Part shown: one piece after another, positions 1 to 9,655 of the stretch
Layout of the letters: each line of letters opens with the position of its first letter
How positions within the stretch are numbered: the stretch's first letter is position 1
NCBI GenBank assembly: GCA_004028765.1
Contig: SAIX01000049.1
Span: forward strand, 1 to 64,000
Length of the DNA: 64,000 bases
Direction of reading: 5' to 3'
DNA from: Chitinophagaceae bacterium
Lineage (GTDB): Bacteria; Bacteroidota; Bacteroidia; Chitinophagales; Chitinophagaceae
Made by a program: the position numbers and the translations under genes
Notes under the pieces: model-generated
Seen by the model: the letters and a program-made list of their open reading frames with translations, nothing else
Databases searched by the model: none
What the model was told of the DNA's origin: nothing

Positions 1-61
1 ATAACACTTAAAAGTACGCCACGCCACCGAATATCTCAACTTATTTCCAACTGAATAAACA

Positions 62-117
62 TGCGCTATATGCGTAGCGCAGGGTGGGGGGTAGTAGTGC
101 GTTATATGGGTAGCGCA
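62..117. repeat. Two near-identical 20-bp hairpin-forming repeats (62-81 and 98-117)
   Basis: tgcgctatatgcgtagcgca and tgcgttatatgggtagcgca, 18/20 identical, start-to-start 36 bp. Each forms a 7-bp stem (TGCGCTA/TAGCGCA; the second copy keeps the stem by a G-T pair). Lies just beyond the 3' end of the integrase gene. Confidence 0.75.
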
Positions 118-137
118 TGGATGCCGGTAGAATAAAA

Positions 138-1295
138 TTACCATACCAGCCGGTCGAGCGGGCTCTCAATCCGTCCAATATCTTTCCGGCTTACATGGGT
201 ATAACGCATCGTAGTCGTAATGCTGTTATGCCCCAGCAACTCCTGGATAATACGGATATCTGTTCCCGATTCCAGCAAATGTGTGGCATAACTGTGCCGC
301 AACATATGGGTACTGCCTATTTTATGGATTCCCGCCCTTTCTTTGGCTGCTTTTACAATATTCTGCACACTGCGTATGCTGTATGATCCGCCCGCCTGCC
401 CCTCAAATACATATACTTTTGGTTTGTATTCCCGGTAATACTCCCTCAGCGATTCAAGGAACTTGTGCGACAGCGGAACCATCCTGTCTTTTTTGCCTTT
501 TGCACAACGGATATGTAACATCATACGCTGACTGTCAATATCGATCAGTTTCAACCCAACGATCTCGCTAACCCTAAGCCCTGCGGAATAACCGGCCATC
601 AGTAAACAGCGGTGTTTCGGGTTCTCAATTTTCAGGATCATATTCATCACTTCCGTTTGCGCCAGCACATCGGGCAGTTTGAGGGGTTTCTTGGGCCGGG
701 GGAGGTCATAGAATTCGTTCTCGCGACCCAGCACTTTTTCGAAATAGAATTTAATCGCATTCACTGTCGTATGTACATGCGTTTCACTGTGCCCGCATTG
801 TTCAATCAGCCATAATAGGTACGAAAGAATATGTTTTTTTTCCAGCACATACACGGGATGTTTCCCCAGCAGCCTCAGCAGGTGGTGAAACTCATTACAG
901 TAATTACGGATGGTATTGGCACTATACCCTTTTAAATGCAGCATATCCCGGAACTGGGCAAGCGCGGATAAATTGGGCTCCGACAAAGGATGCGCCAGCA
1001 TCATTTTCGATTGTGTATAATGCGGCTGCTCAACCGTAGCGGGAACCAGCACTTTTTTCTGCTGTAAATACCTGCGTAATTCTTCACTGTCCAGCAAAGC
1101 ACTGTCTCCGATATACCCCTTAAGCTCTTCATAAGCTTCACGGGTGCAGGGGATATGCCAGCAATGATAAGTGCCGCTCCAGCGTGCATGCTTTACCCGT
1201 TTTACTTTTTCCGTGAGGTCTTTTTCACCCGGAAAATAAAGGGCGATCCTGTCTTCGCCTTTGTGGTGAACCGGGCGTAATGTAATTGTGCGCAT
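138..1295 (-). CDS. Tyrosine recombinase / site-specific integrase with extra N-terminal domain
   Basis: C-terminal catalytic motifs: AGYSAGLRVSEI (Arg), HMLRHSYATHLLESG (HxxR), LLGH and the Y of TMRYTHV; SAM-like N-terminal core-binding domain FRDMLHLKGYSANTIRNY. Confidence 0.93.
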   Translation of the reverse strand: MRTITLRPVHHKGEDRIALYFPGEKDLTEKVKRVKHARWSGTYHCWHIPCTREAYEELKGYIGDSALLDSEELRRYLQQKKVLVPATVEQPHYTQSKMMLAHPLSEPNLSALAQFRDMLHLKGYSANTIRNYCNEFHHLLRLLGKHPVYVLEKKHILSYLLWLIEQCGHSETHVHTTVNAIKFYFEKVLGRENEFYDLPRPKKPLKLPDVLAQTEVMNMILKIENPKHRCLLMAGYSAGLRVSEIVGLKLIDIDSQRMMLHIRCAKGKKDRMVPLSHKFLESLREYYREYKPKVYVFEGQAGGSYSIRSVQNIVKAAKERAGIHKIGSTHMLRHSYATHLLESGTDIRIIQELLGHNSITTTMRYTHVSRKDIGRIESPLDRLVW

Positions 1296-1337
1296 GTAAA
1301 CCGTTTGATGGGGTTACGGCTCGCACACAAATTAAGG

Positions 1338-1368
1338 ATCACGTACCTGCAGCAAACAGGTACGTGAT
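1338..1368. repeat. Perfect 12-bp inverted repeat upstream of the integrase gene
   Basis: ATCACGTACCTG (1338-1349), 7-nt loop cagcaaa, CAGGTACGTGAT (1357-1368); no T tract on either strand. Confidence 0.8.
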
Positions 1369-1432
1369 AAAACACCGCAGATATGGATAGGAATCCGCCA
1401 TTTTTTCACGGTGTAAAAGCATCGAAGATTAT

Positions 1433-1939
1433 CTAATGTTTCGACAAACCCGCTAACAGCGTTTCGAGGAAATTCAATGTCATGGTGAATCCGCCCTGGA
1501 AGCCCATTTCGATCAGTTTCTCGAGGTTCGCGAGGGTTTTGTGCACGATGGTAATATGTACTTTCGTGATCCCGTTCTCTTCACTGAAATGAAGATCCCA
1601 TATTGAGCCGGGCATATCAGGGTTGCGGTTTTCATCCTGGTCCGTAAATACGGATTCCATCCTGAAATGGGAAACTGGTGTGATGGCAGAGAACAATTGC
1701 AGCGACCAATGTTCGGCCCCCTCCGGACTAACCATCGCGTAAAACCGGCGGCCGCCTTCTTTGAATTCCATGATCTTTGTCCGCGAGATCCAGGGTTTGG
1801 GCGCCCACCACTGGTCCAGTATTTCCTGCTGTGTAAACGCATCCCATACCAGCGAAATCCCTGCATTAAATTCCCTTGTCACAAATACGGAGTTGGTGGA
1901 TTTGTCGATGGCAAAATCGAATAGTAGGCTATTTTCCAT
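1433..1939 (-). CDS. SRPBCC / AHSA1-family protein
   Basis: [31 protein letters not shown] is characteristic of AHSA1-like START-fold proteins; downstream of an ArsR regulator on the same strand. Confidence 0.85.
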   Translation of the reverse strand: MENSLLFDFAIDKSTNSVFVTREFNAGISLVWDAFTQQEILDQWWAPKPWISRTKIMEFKEGGRRFYAMVSPEGAEHWSLQLFSAITPVSHFRMESVFTDQDENRNPDMPGSIWDLHFSEENGITKVHITIVHKTLANLEKLIEMGFQGGFTMTLNFLETLLAGLSKH

Positions 1940-2300
1940 GTTTCTGTTTTTTTAGGTTGGATAATAAAGTATCGAGCTGGTTGAAGCGGGTCTCCCATAA
2001 TTTCCGGAACTGGTCCAGCCATTTGTCGATCTCTTTCATTTTTTCAATTTCGAGCGAGTAATAAATTTCCCGGCCCTGCTGCTGGGGTTTTACCAGTTCG
2101 CACTCAGTTAGTATGCGCAGGTGTTTTGAAACCGCCTGCCGGGTGGTATGAAAATTATCGGCGATCGCGTTTGGCGTCATGGCCTGCAGGGCAATCAGGG
2201 CAATAATGGCCCGCCGCGTTGGGTCGGCAATGGCCTGGAAAATATCTCTTCTCATAGCGGGAAGTTTTATGAAACTGTTCGGTTGCAAATATATATGCAA
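1929..2300 (-). CDS. ArsR-family winged-helix transcriptional regulator
   Basis: [52 protein letters not shown]; start likely at an internal Met (e.g. [15 protein letters not shown]). Confidence 0.88.
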   Translation of the reverse strand: MHIYLQPNSFIKLPAMRRDIFQAIADPTRRAIIALIALQAMTPNAIADNFHTTRQAVSKHLRILTECELVKPQQQGREIYYSLEIEKMKEIDKWLDQFRKLWETRFNQLDTLLSNLKKQKHGK

Positions 2301-2518
2301 CTATTCGGTTTCGCAAAATTTATTTTTGCAGGTGGCGATAATCGTAAAAATCCAGGCAATTTATTGGGGATACCGGCAGCAGTATTCCATGGCATCCCTG
2401 TTGCGTCGCAAGCACTTCATCTGCCTGTTTTCATGGCAGCTATGATTCAGTGCCTCTCAGTGCCATCAGTGGCTATTGAAGAAAAAATGGAAACGAAGAT
2501 TGCGGATGTTTTTTACAA

Positions 2519-2908
2519 TTAATGCTGCCGGCGCTTCTGCATGCCGGCTTTCATTCCCATTTCATCGGCTGCTTTTTCTAAACCTTCAATATCATTCACA
2601 GGAGGATGGCCGGGTTTTACAGAAGTTGGTGTTACCCGTCCCTGTTTTTGCTGCACCACATGCCAGCTTTCTTTGAGTGGCGTAGAAGAAGCGCCCGGCG
2701 CAATATGGATATCGCTTCCCTGCGCATTAACCTCTGCCGAAAGCTGCGCAGGTTTATCACTGTTAAAATGGACAGTTGTGTTTTTCATAGCTATACCAGA
2801 AAGCGCTTCGATCGATTCTTTTAATTGTAAGGGTAATGTACTTGCGGGAACTGTTTTTTTTCTTTGCGAAAATTTTTGAAACCAGTTTTTATTTTTAGCA
2901 GGAGGCAT
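2519..2908 (-). CDS. Small stand-alone DUF4157 (eCIS core)-like protein, degenerate zinc site
   Basis: LPLQLKESIEALSGIAMKNTTVHFNSDKPAQLSAEVNAQGSDIHIAPGASSTPLKESWHVVQQKQGRV...VNDIEGLEKAADEMG matches the DUF4157 pattern, but HExxH is KESWH. Confidence 0.8.
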   Translation of the reverse strand: MPPAKNKNWFQKFSQRKKTVPASTLPLQLKESIEALSGIAMKNTTVHFNSDKPAQLSAEVNAQGSDIHIAPGASSTPLKESWHVVQQKQGRVTPTSVKPGHPPVNDIEGLEKAADEMGMKAGMQKRRQH

Positions 2909-3069
2909 GGCTCAGTGTTGCATTGTAAGATACATACTGTTGCAGTAGAAAATGCAGGGAACTTCCGTTTCATTTTTCAGGGATACTGCCGCCACAAAGG
3001 GGGAACGATGCAGTGAGTGACACAAGCGCCGATGCCATAGAAAACCGTCGCTGGTGCAAAGAAAATTTT

Positions 3070-4461
3070 CTATAATAAAATTCCCTGCAGGAACAAGTAC
3101 GCGAAGCTGAAATAGATGATCAGCCCTGTTACGTCCACAAGTGTTGCCACAAATGGTGCGGAAGAAACGGCCGGATCGGCACCGAGTTTTTTGAGGAAGA
3201 TGGGCAGCATGGAGCCCGATAATGTGCCCCATAAAACCACACCGATCAGGGCCACGCCTACGGTCAGGGCGATGAGCATCCAGTGCTCGCCGTACAAACC
3301 GGGGGCAATGCTGTGCCATACCGCTACGCGAACAAAGCCGATGATACCTAGCACAGAGCCTAATAGCAAACCGCTCAGCAGTTCCCGGCGTAACACGCGC
3401 CACCAGTCGGCGATGGTGATCTCGCCTACGGCCATGGCCTGTATAATAAGGGTGGAAGCCTGTGACCCGCTGTTGCCGCCGCTTGAGATGATGAGAGGTA
3501 CAAATAATGCGAGTACCACTGCCTTCGCGATCTCATCTTCAAAGTATCCCATGGCAGTCGCCGTGAGCATTTCGCCAAGGAACAGCACCACGAGCCAGCC
3601 GATGCGTTTGCGGAAAAGTTTGAACAACGGGATATCCAGATAGGGTTCTTCGAAAGCCTCGGTACCACCCATCATTTTCATATCCTCGCTGAATTCTTCA
3701 TTGGCAACCCATAGCATATCGTCGATGGTTACGATGCCAAGCAGGATATTGTTATCATCCACTACGGGAAGGGCCACCCGGTTATTCATTTTAAATACCT
3801 GGCTGGCATGCTCCTGGTCGTCGGTTACATTGAGGGAAACATAGCGGCCATCGATAATTTCCTCCACACGTTTTTCGGGAGATGCGAGGATGATGTCGCG
3901 GATACGGATATCATCGATGAGCTGGCCATTGGTATCGATCACATAGATCACATCAATGGTTTCGCTGTTTTTCGCATGCTTTCGAATTATTTCGAATACT
4001 TCGCTGATGGTGTTGTGGAGGTAGATGTACACATAATCAGGCGTCATCAAACGGCCCACGCTGTCTTCGGGATATCCCAGCATCGAAAGGGTGATCTTTC
4101 TTTCCTCCGGATCCAGCAGTTTGATCAGGTCGCGGATGGCGGCTTTGGGCAATTCTTCCAGGAAGTCGGTACGGTCATCAGCAGGCAGTTCATTCAGCAG
4201 TTCCGCGGTTTTGGCAGAGGGGAGCTCTTTCACGATATCCTTCTGCTGCGAAATGTCGAGAATTTTGAAAACACTGGCGGCGCGGTGGATGGCCATATTG
4301 GCAATGATCTGCGCCTCGTATTCGGGGTATTCGCTGATGAGATTGGCTACATCAGAAATGTTCTGGTCGTCGAGGAAATCACGGATCTCCAGCTTATCCT
4401 CTTTGGATACCAGTTGTTCAAATTGTTCGAAAAGCCCGGGTTGTTCCAATTCCAGCGACAT
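3070..4461 (-). CDS. mgtE: Magnesium transporter MgtE
   Basis: N-terminal MgtE domain (LPADDRTDFLEELP), CBS pair, and membrane domain with SSGGNSGSQASTLIIQAMAVGEI and the C-terminal acidic TM segment DPAVSSAPFVATLVDVTGLIIYF. Confidence 0.95.
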   Translation of the reverse strand: MSLELEQPGLFEQFEQLVSKEDKLEIRDFLDDQNISDVANLISEYPEYEAQIIANMAIHRAASVFKILDISQQKDIVKELPSAKTAELLNELPADDRTDFLEELPKAAIRDLIKLLDPEERKITLSMLGYPEDSVGRLMTPDYVYIYLHNTISEVFEIIRKHAKNSETIDVIYVIDTNGQLIDDIRIRDIILASPEKRVEEIIDGRYVSLNVTDDQEHASQVFKMNNRVALPVVDDNNILLGIVTIDDMLWVANEEFSEDMKMMGGTEAFEEPYLDIPLFKLFRKRIGWLVVLFLGEMLTATAMGYFEDEIAKAVVLALFVPLIISSGGNSGSQASTLIIQAMAVGEITIADWWRVLRRELLSGLLLGSVLGIIGFVRVAVWHSIAPGLYGEHWMLIALTVGVALIGVVLWGTLSGSMLPIFLKKLGADPAVSSAPFVATLVDVTGLIIYFSFAYLFLQGILL

Positions 4462-4515
4462 GAACGCAAGGTAGAGAATAATTAAAAATTAAAAATTAAG
4501 AATTCAGGAGTGGGG

Positions 4516-4925
4516 ATTGTTTACTGGTTTATTTGGTTATTAGTCTTTGGAGGTTGGTCTTTGGTTTTAGCTGTTGGTCTTTAGTCTTTGGCTTATTTGT
4601 CTATATGTTTTTTTGAATACACTCACCACTGACAACTCACCACTCACTTTTTCACCGCAGAGGCGCGGAGTACGGAGAGCTTTCGCAGAGTAAAATCACT
4701 CACGATTCACCATTGACGATTCACGATTCACGATTCAACGGATACAGATGCACCATTCAACCATTTCACCGCAGAGGCTCGGAGCACGGAGAGCTTTCGC
4801 AGAGTAAAGATCACTCACGATTCACCATTGACGATTCACGATTCACGAATTGCCGAATTAGCGGATTGCGGATACAAACTCACCACTCACCATTCACCAC
4901 AAAGACACAAATCCACAAGGTGATA
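4516..4925. repeat. Mosaic intergenic repeat array with an 82/83-bp direct duplication (4651-4732 and 4765-4847)
   Basis: ttcaccgcagaggcgcggagtacggagagctttcgcagagtaaaatcactcacgattcaccattgacgattcacgattcacg occurs twice with few differences; flanked by tttattggtttatt- and actcaccactcac-type units. Confidence 0.85.
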
Positions 4926-5055
4926 CAAGGTAAATTCTGACCTTTTACTTTTGATTTTTGAATCAGGTAGTTGCCACAGATTACTCTGAAGGGCACCAAG
5001 AAATATCGCTTTGCCAGTACCTCATTCAATATTCGCTATTCCTTATCTTCACCCC

Positions 5056-5439
5056 ATGATATTGCCAATTCTCACCATTGCGCCATCGCCGAAACGGGGG
5101 CGCGGGGTATTTGCAACAGAAGCGATCCCTTCAGGGACCACGATTGAGATATCGCCCGTACTGGTTTTAAATGAACAGGAACGTGTGGAAGTGGAGAAAA
5201 CACTTTTGTACGATTATATTTTTGAATGGGGCGAAACCGGTAAACAGTGCTGTGTGGCTTTGGGTTATGTTTCATTGTACAATCATTCCTACGAAGCCAA
5301 TTGCGATTACCAGATGGATTTTGCCCATTCGCTGATCTGCATCATTACCGTAAAAAATATCGCTGCAGGCGAAGAATTGTTCATCAACTACAACGCCGAC
5401 CCGGAAGAGAAGAAGAAGGTTTGGTTTGAAACAAAGTGA
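5056..5439 (+). CDS. SET domain-containing protein
   Basis: SPKRGRGVFATEAIPSGTTIE, YVSLYNHSYEANC (NHS motif) and VKNIAAGEELFINY; start at Met16 of the ORF preferred. Confidence 0.85.
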   Translation: MILPILTIAPSPKRGRGVFATEAIPSGTTIEISPVLVLNEQERVEVEKTLLYDYIFEWGETGKQCCVALGYVSLYNHSYEANCDYQMDFAHSLICIITVKNIAAGEELFINYNADPEEKKKVWFETK

Positions 5440-5497
5440 AAAGTTAATAATCAATAGTTACAAGTGGCAGCAGATAACATACTTTCACTATTAACTC

Positions 5498-6790
5498 CTA
5501 ATTCCAATACTGGTACCCCATTAGTCTCGCTAGCTCCAGTTTCGCAACACAAAGCTGGTATTCATACTGCAGTTTGGTGAGCAGGGCACGTTGAACATTG
5601 GTACTGGCATTGGTGATCTCCAGGTTGGTTCCGGTCCCGTTTTTCAAACGGTTGGTGGCCAGTTGCTGTGCGGTTTGTGACTGTTCGATCTGCCCCCTGG
5701 TATTTTTGATGCGCTCGAGGCTTGATGCGATATCAGTGATGGCCTGGTCGATATCTTTGCGGTAAGTACTGCTCAGCGTTTCCACCGCCAGTTCATTTTG
5801 TTTGATCAGGTTCTGCTGTAATTTTTGCTGCTGTTTGTTTTTCCCGCCATTATAAACCGGGATCGAAATACCGATACCGGCGAGATAATTAAAACGCATA
5901 TCCTGTATATAAGGAACGTAACCGTTTTTTACACCGGCGGCAGCTTTTAAACCCACCATTGGCTTCTCAACGGTTTTGGTGATGGCGAGATCGCTTTCTG
6001 CCTGTTTGATCCTGTCTTTGGCAATCATAAAATCCGGGTTCTGTGCCTGCGCCAATCCCAATGCAGATGCAGCATCGGTGAGATTGACATCAAAATCAAA
6101 ACTGCGGCCATTGCTTTGTTTCTGGCCGGTGGTATATGCAAGCAGGTTCCATTGTTTCTGCAGGTTATTGTTCAGGTCGATCTTTCGGTTTTCTTCATTA
6201 TCGATGGAAGCCTGGATATTCAGCAGGTCGATACGCAAAGCGGTGCCGTTCTTCAGCTGGCTTTCCACGATCTTTTTACTTTCATTTAAAAAACTGAGCA
6301 CGCTGTCCTGTATGCTGATGGCTTTTTGCAGGTACACAATATTATAATACACATTCGCCACCTGGAAAGCCAGTTGTGATTTGATATTATCGAGATTGTG
6401 TTTTGCAAATTGCAGGTCGTCTTTCGAGCGGTTGATATTTGCCTGCAGCCTGCCGAAATCGAACAACGCATAATTTGCATTTAAGGAAGTGCTGAGGTTA
6501 TGCACAGGTGCAAACTGGAATTTGTCGCCATTGATCGGCAGTTCAATTTTCGGCCGTACATATGCATAAGAAGCATCTGCCGTGATCTCCGGGAATTTAT
6601 TGAGTTCGGTAAGCGAGAGTTTTTCCTGTGCGGTGGCAACGGTATTCTCCACTTCTTTTACTTTCGGGAAATAGCCAAATGATAACCCTACAAGGTTTTT
6701 CAATTCACTGTTCACCGTTACCTGCGCCTGCATATGCAGTGCATTCAGCAGGAAAATACCAGCCAGTAATATTTTTTTCATGGTATTCAT
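5498..6790 (-). CDS. TolC-family outer membrane efflux protein
   Basis: Signal peptide, coiled-coil OEP repeats, last gene of a tetR-emrA-emrB-tolC type operon. Confidence 0.92.
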   Translation of the reverse strand: MNTMKKILLAGIFLLNALHMQAQVTVNSELKNLVGLSFGYFPKVKEVENTVATAQEKLSLTELNKFPEITADASYAYVRPKIELPINGDKFQFAPVHNLSTSLNANYALFDFGRLQANINRSKDDLQFAKHNLDNIKSQLAFQVANVYYNIVYLQKAISIQDSVLSFLNESKKIVESQLKNGTALRIDLLNIQASIDNEENRKIDLNNNLQKQWNLLAYTTGQKQSNGRSFDFDVNLTDAASALGLAQAQNPDFMIAKDRIKQAESDLAITKTVEKPMVGLKAAAGVKNGYVPYIQDMRFNYLAGIGISIPVYNGGKNKQQQKLQQNLIKQNELAVETLSSTYRKDIDQAITDIASSLERIKNTRGQIEQSQTAQQLATNRLKNGTGTNLEITNASTNVQRALLTKLQYEYQLCVAKLELARLMGYQYWN

Positions 6791-6830
6791 TCATTTTTTA
6801 TAATCAGTCAATTCTTAGTCATTTGTGATC

Positions 6831-8414
6831 TTAGTGCGATTCTGCTGCCGCTTTCATCGAAGCTGCCAGTTCTGCCTGCGATTTCTTTTTCACGCGTAAG
6901 AAAGCCACGAGGGGTATTACGAGGATAAAGAAGATCGTGATCAGCCGGAATGTATCGAGATAGGATAAGTAATATGCCTGCCTGTCAACAATGCCATTGA
7001 TCATTGCCACTGCTTTGGTGCTTGCGCCGGCCACATCGCCTGAGCGGTTAATGATACCGCCTGCAATGGTGCGACTGCGTTCCAGGAACATTTCCGATTC
7101 GCCGGTTACTTTCGTTACGAGGTCATACCGGTGCTGCGCATATTGTTTCGCGATATAATTATTTGCCATGGCGATACCGAATGCGCCGCCAAGCTGCCGG
7201 ATCATGTTATTCAATGCAATACCCGATGCATAATCTTTGGGCTGCAGCCCGGCCACAGCCTGGTTGATCAATGGCAACTGCACCATACTGATGCCTATTG
7301 CCCGCAATGCAAGTGGGAAAAAGAAATCACCGCGAACCACATCGGGGCTCATTCCAGCACTCATCCAGGCATAGGCCGCAAACAACAGGAAACCCATTAC
7401 AACAAATGGAATCGGGTTCACACCTTTGCTCATCACTTTCCCGATGATGGGCATGAGCGCCACCGTGATCAGGGTTGGCCCCAATAAGGTAAAGCCTGTT
7501 TCAAAAGCGGTGAAGCCCAGAATTCTTTGTGCAAGAACCGGGAATACAAAAACCGAAGTAAACAAACCGAGCCCAACCACGAAAGTAAAGATGGTGGTGA
7601 ACGCGAGGTTTCTGTTTCCGAGTACGCGCAGGTTTACGGCGGGATGGTCAATGCTGAGTTCATAGATAATAAAACCGATCATACCCACAAAAGCCACCAG
7701 GGAAGTGATGCGGATCACATCACTGCTGAACCAGTCTTCCGATTCGCCTCTCTCAAGAACATATTGCAGGCACCCGATCCCGATGGTAAGCAGCAGTATC
7801 CCGGTATAATCGATTTTGATCTCTTTCTTTTTTTTGCCTTCGCCTTCTTTTTGTTCGATAAATGTGAATGCGAGAAAAGTGGCGAGTATCCCGATGGGGA
7901 TATTGATCATAAAGATCAGCGGCCAGGATGCGTGATCAATGATGTACCCGCCCAGTGTGGGGCCGAGTGTAGGGCCAAGCACGATACCCATCCCGAACAG
8001 CCCCGAGGCGAGCGGCCGGTCCTTGGGCTCAAATGCATCAAAGAGGATGGCCTGTGAAGTGGATAACAATGCACCGCCACCCACGCCCTGTACAAAACGC
8101 CAGATGATGATCTCCACCAGTGTGCCCGATTGCCCGCACATATAGGATGCGATGGTGAAGATGATCATTGAAACGATATAATAGTTTTTTCTTCCGAAAT
8201 ATTCTGCCAGGAAACCGGTGAGCGGTATGATGATCACATTGGCGATGGCATAAGAAGTGATCACCCAGCTGATATCTTCAATATTCACGCCAAGGCTCCC
8301 GCTCATATCACTGAGTGCCACATTCACGATCGAGGTATCAATCAGTTCCATCACAGCGGCAGTAACCGTAGTGAGAACAATGATCGCCCTTGCAAATCCT
8401 TTAGGTGTTGCCAT
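6831..8414 (-). CDS. DHA2-family MFS multidrug efflux permease (EmrB-like)
   Basis: MELIDTSIVNVALSDMSGSLG, WVITSYAIANVIIIPLTGFL, GLFGMGIVLGPTLGPTLGGYI; start at MATPKGFARA preferred over 8435. Confidence 0.94.
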   Translation of the reverse strand: MATPKGFARAIIVLTTVTAAVMELIDTSIVNVALSDMSGSLGVNIEDISWVITSYAIANVIIIPLTGFLAEYFGRKNYYIVSMIIFTIASYMCGQSGTLVEIIIWRFVQGVGGGALLSTSQAILFDAFEPKDRPLASGLFGMGIVLGPTLGPTLGGYIIDHASWPLIFMINIPIGILATFLAFTFIEQKEGEGKKKKEIKIDYTGILLLTIGIGCLQYVLERGESEDWFSSDVIRITSLVAFVGMIGFIIYELSIDHPAVNLRVLGNRNLAFTTIFTFVVGLGLFTSVFVFPVLAQRILGFTAFETGFTLLGPTLITVALMPIIGKVMSKGVNPIPFVVMGFLLFAAYAWMSAGMSPDVVRGDFFFPLALRAIGISMVQLPLINQAVAGLQPKDYASGIALNNMIRQLGGAFGIAMANNYIAKQYAQHRYDLVTKVTGESEMFLERSRTIAGGIINRSGDVAGASTKAVAMINGIVDRQAYYLSYLDTFRLITIFFILVIPLVAFLRVKKKSQAELAASMKAAAESH

Positions 8415-8469
8415 AATATAACAGCCTGCCCGCATTGCTTATCGCAACGGGAACAGTGGATAAGATGAA

Positions 8470-9510
8470 TTAATTGGTATCTGCGCTGATAAGTACACTC
8501 AAACCTGCCCGCAGCATATTGCGGTATTTATCGATATCCTTTATGCGGATCTTCACCGGCACACGCTGGGTTACTTTTACAAAATTGCCACTGGCATTAT
8601 CAGGCGGCAGCAGTGAAAATTTTGCACCTGTTGCTTCACTCATACTTTCGATGGATCCTTTCAGTTTCAGGTCGGGAAATGCATCCACTTCGATATCCAC
8701 TTCTTTCCCTGGATATAATTTTTTTAACTGGTTTTCTTTGAAGTTGGCAACGATCCAGTACGTGGTATCATTCACGATCGAGAAAAGAGGGGTGCCGGCC
8801 TGCACATATTGACCTTCCGAAACATTTTTCTTACCGATCTTTCCTGCCTGCGGCGAATAGATCTTTGTGTAAGTGATCTTCAGCTGTGTCTGTTCGATCT
8901 TGGCTTTTTTTACACCCAGCCCGGCTTCCGCTTTTTGAACGCCTGCTTGTAATACGGCAATCCGGCTTTCCGCAGCAGTAAGATCGGTCTTGTTATTGTC
9001 CAGTTGTTGTGCAACAGATTCGAGATTGAATTTTGAATCGTCCAGTTGTTTGCGTGTGATGGCCTGGTCGGCAAAAAGGTTCTGGTCGCGTTTCAGGTCG
9101 TCTTCCGCTTTTTTCCTGCGCAGTTGTGCCAGTTCGATATTGCCTTTGTTCACACGGAGTGAAACGATGGCATTGGTTAATGCAGCTTTTGCATTGATCA
9201 CATCCACTTCGGCCTGTTTATAATCGGCTTCCATTTCGGCGAGTTGTGTCTGCAACTCGGCATCATCCAGTTCAACCAGTAACTGACCGGCTTTTACAGA
9301 ATCATAGTCTTTTACGGAAATGGTTTTTACATAACCGGCAACGCGCGGTAATACCGGTGTGATCTGCGTTTCCACCTGTGCATTGTCGGTGGTTTCATGT
9401 GTCATCGCGTAATGGATCTTTTTATAACCGAAATAGCCTGCTACCAGCAGAACGGCTACCAGTACGATGATCTTTACAGGTGATTTTTTCGGATTGCTTG
9501 CTTGTGACAT
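8470..9510 (-). CDS. HlyD/EmrA-family membrane fusion protein
   Basis: Single N-terminal TM, TTDNAQVETQITPVLPRVAGYVKTISVKDYDSVKAGQLLVELDD, SPQAGKIGKKNVSEGQYVQAGTPLFSIV. Confidence 0.94.
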   Translation of the reverse strand: MSQASNPKKSPVKIIVLVAVLLVAGYFGYKKIHYAMTHETTDNAQVETQITPVLPRVAGYVKTISVKDYDSVKAGQLLVELDDAELQTQLAEMEADYKQAEVDVINAKAALTNAIVSLRVNKGNIELAQLRRKKAEDDLKRDQNLFADQAITRKQLDDSKFNLESVAQQLDNNKTDLTAAESRIAVLQAGVQKAEAGLGVKKAKIEQTQLKITYTKIYSPQAGKIGKKNVSEGQYVQAGTPLFSIVNDTTYWIVANFKENQLKKLYPGKEVDIEVDAFPDLKLKGSIESMSEATGAKFSLLPPDNASGNFVKVTQRVPVKIRIKDIDKYRNMLRAGLSVLISADTN

Positions 9511-9518
9511 TCGGGTGA

Positions 9519-9655
9519 TTGGTTTATTTGTTTAGTGGTTTATTCGTTTATTGGTCTTTAGTCTTTAGATATTCATCTTTTGTCTTTGGCTATCCGGGTT
9601 TTCTGTATTCATTATTTCTTGTTCTATATTCTACTGTTCATTATTCACCAGGAGA
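9519..9655. repeat. Intergenic low-complexity repeat units (tttattggtttatt, tctttagtctttag, cattattcttgttctatatt)
   Basis: Degenerate tandem heptad-like units also present at about 4.5, 32.7, 42.1 and 48.6 kb. Confidence 0.65.

Noticed and set aside
62-117. Definite integron attC array
   Set aside because: Only two short hairpins and no cassettes inside the window; the integrase was not shown to be IntI. Kept only as a hypothesis.
2148-2522. ORF of 124 aa on the plus strand upstream of the DUF4157-like gene
   Set aside because: Half overlaps the ArsR gene in antisense; no family features.
3808-4485. ORF of 225 aa on the plus strand
   Set aside because: Antisense to mgtE; no recognisable motif.
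4620-4925. CRISPR-like alternation of short repeats
   Set aside because: Units are degenerate and of variable length, there are no unique spacers of constant size, and no cas genes are nearby.
4713-4940. ORF of 75 aa on the plus strand
   Set aside because: Translation of the repeat array; no independent support.
7527-8057. ORF of 176 aa on the plus strand
   Set aside because: Entirely antisense to the well-supported EmrB-like permease; composition looks like reverse-frame shadow coding.
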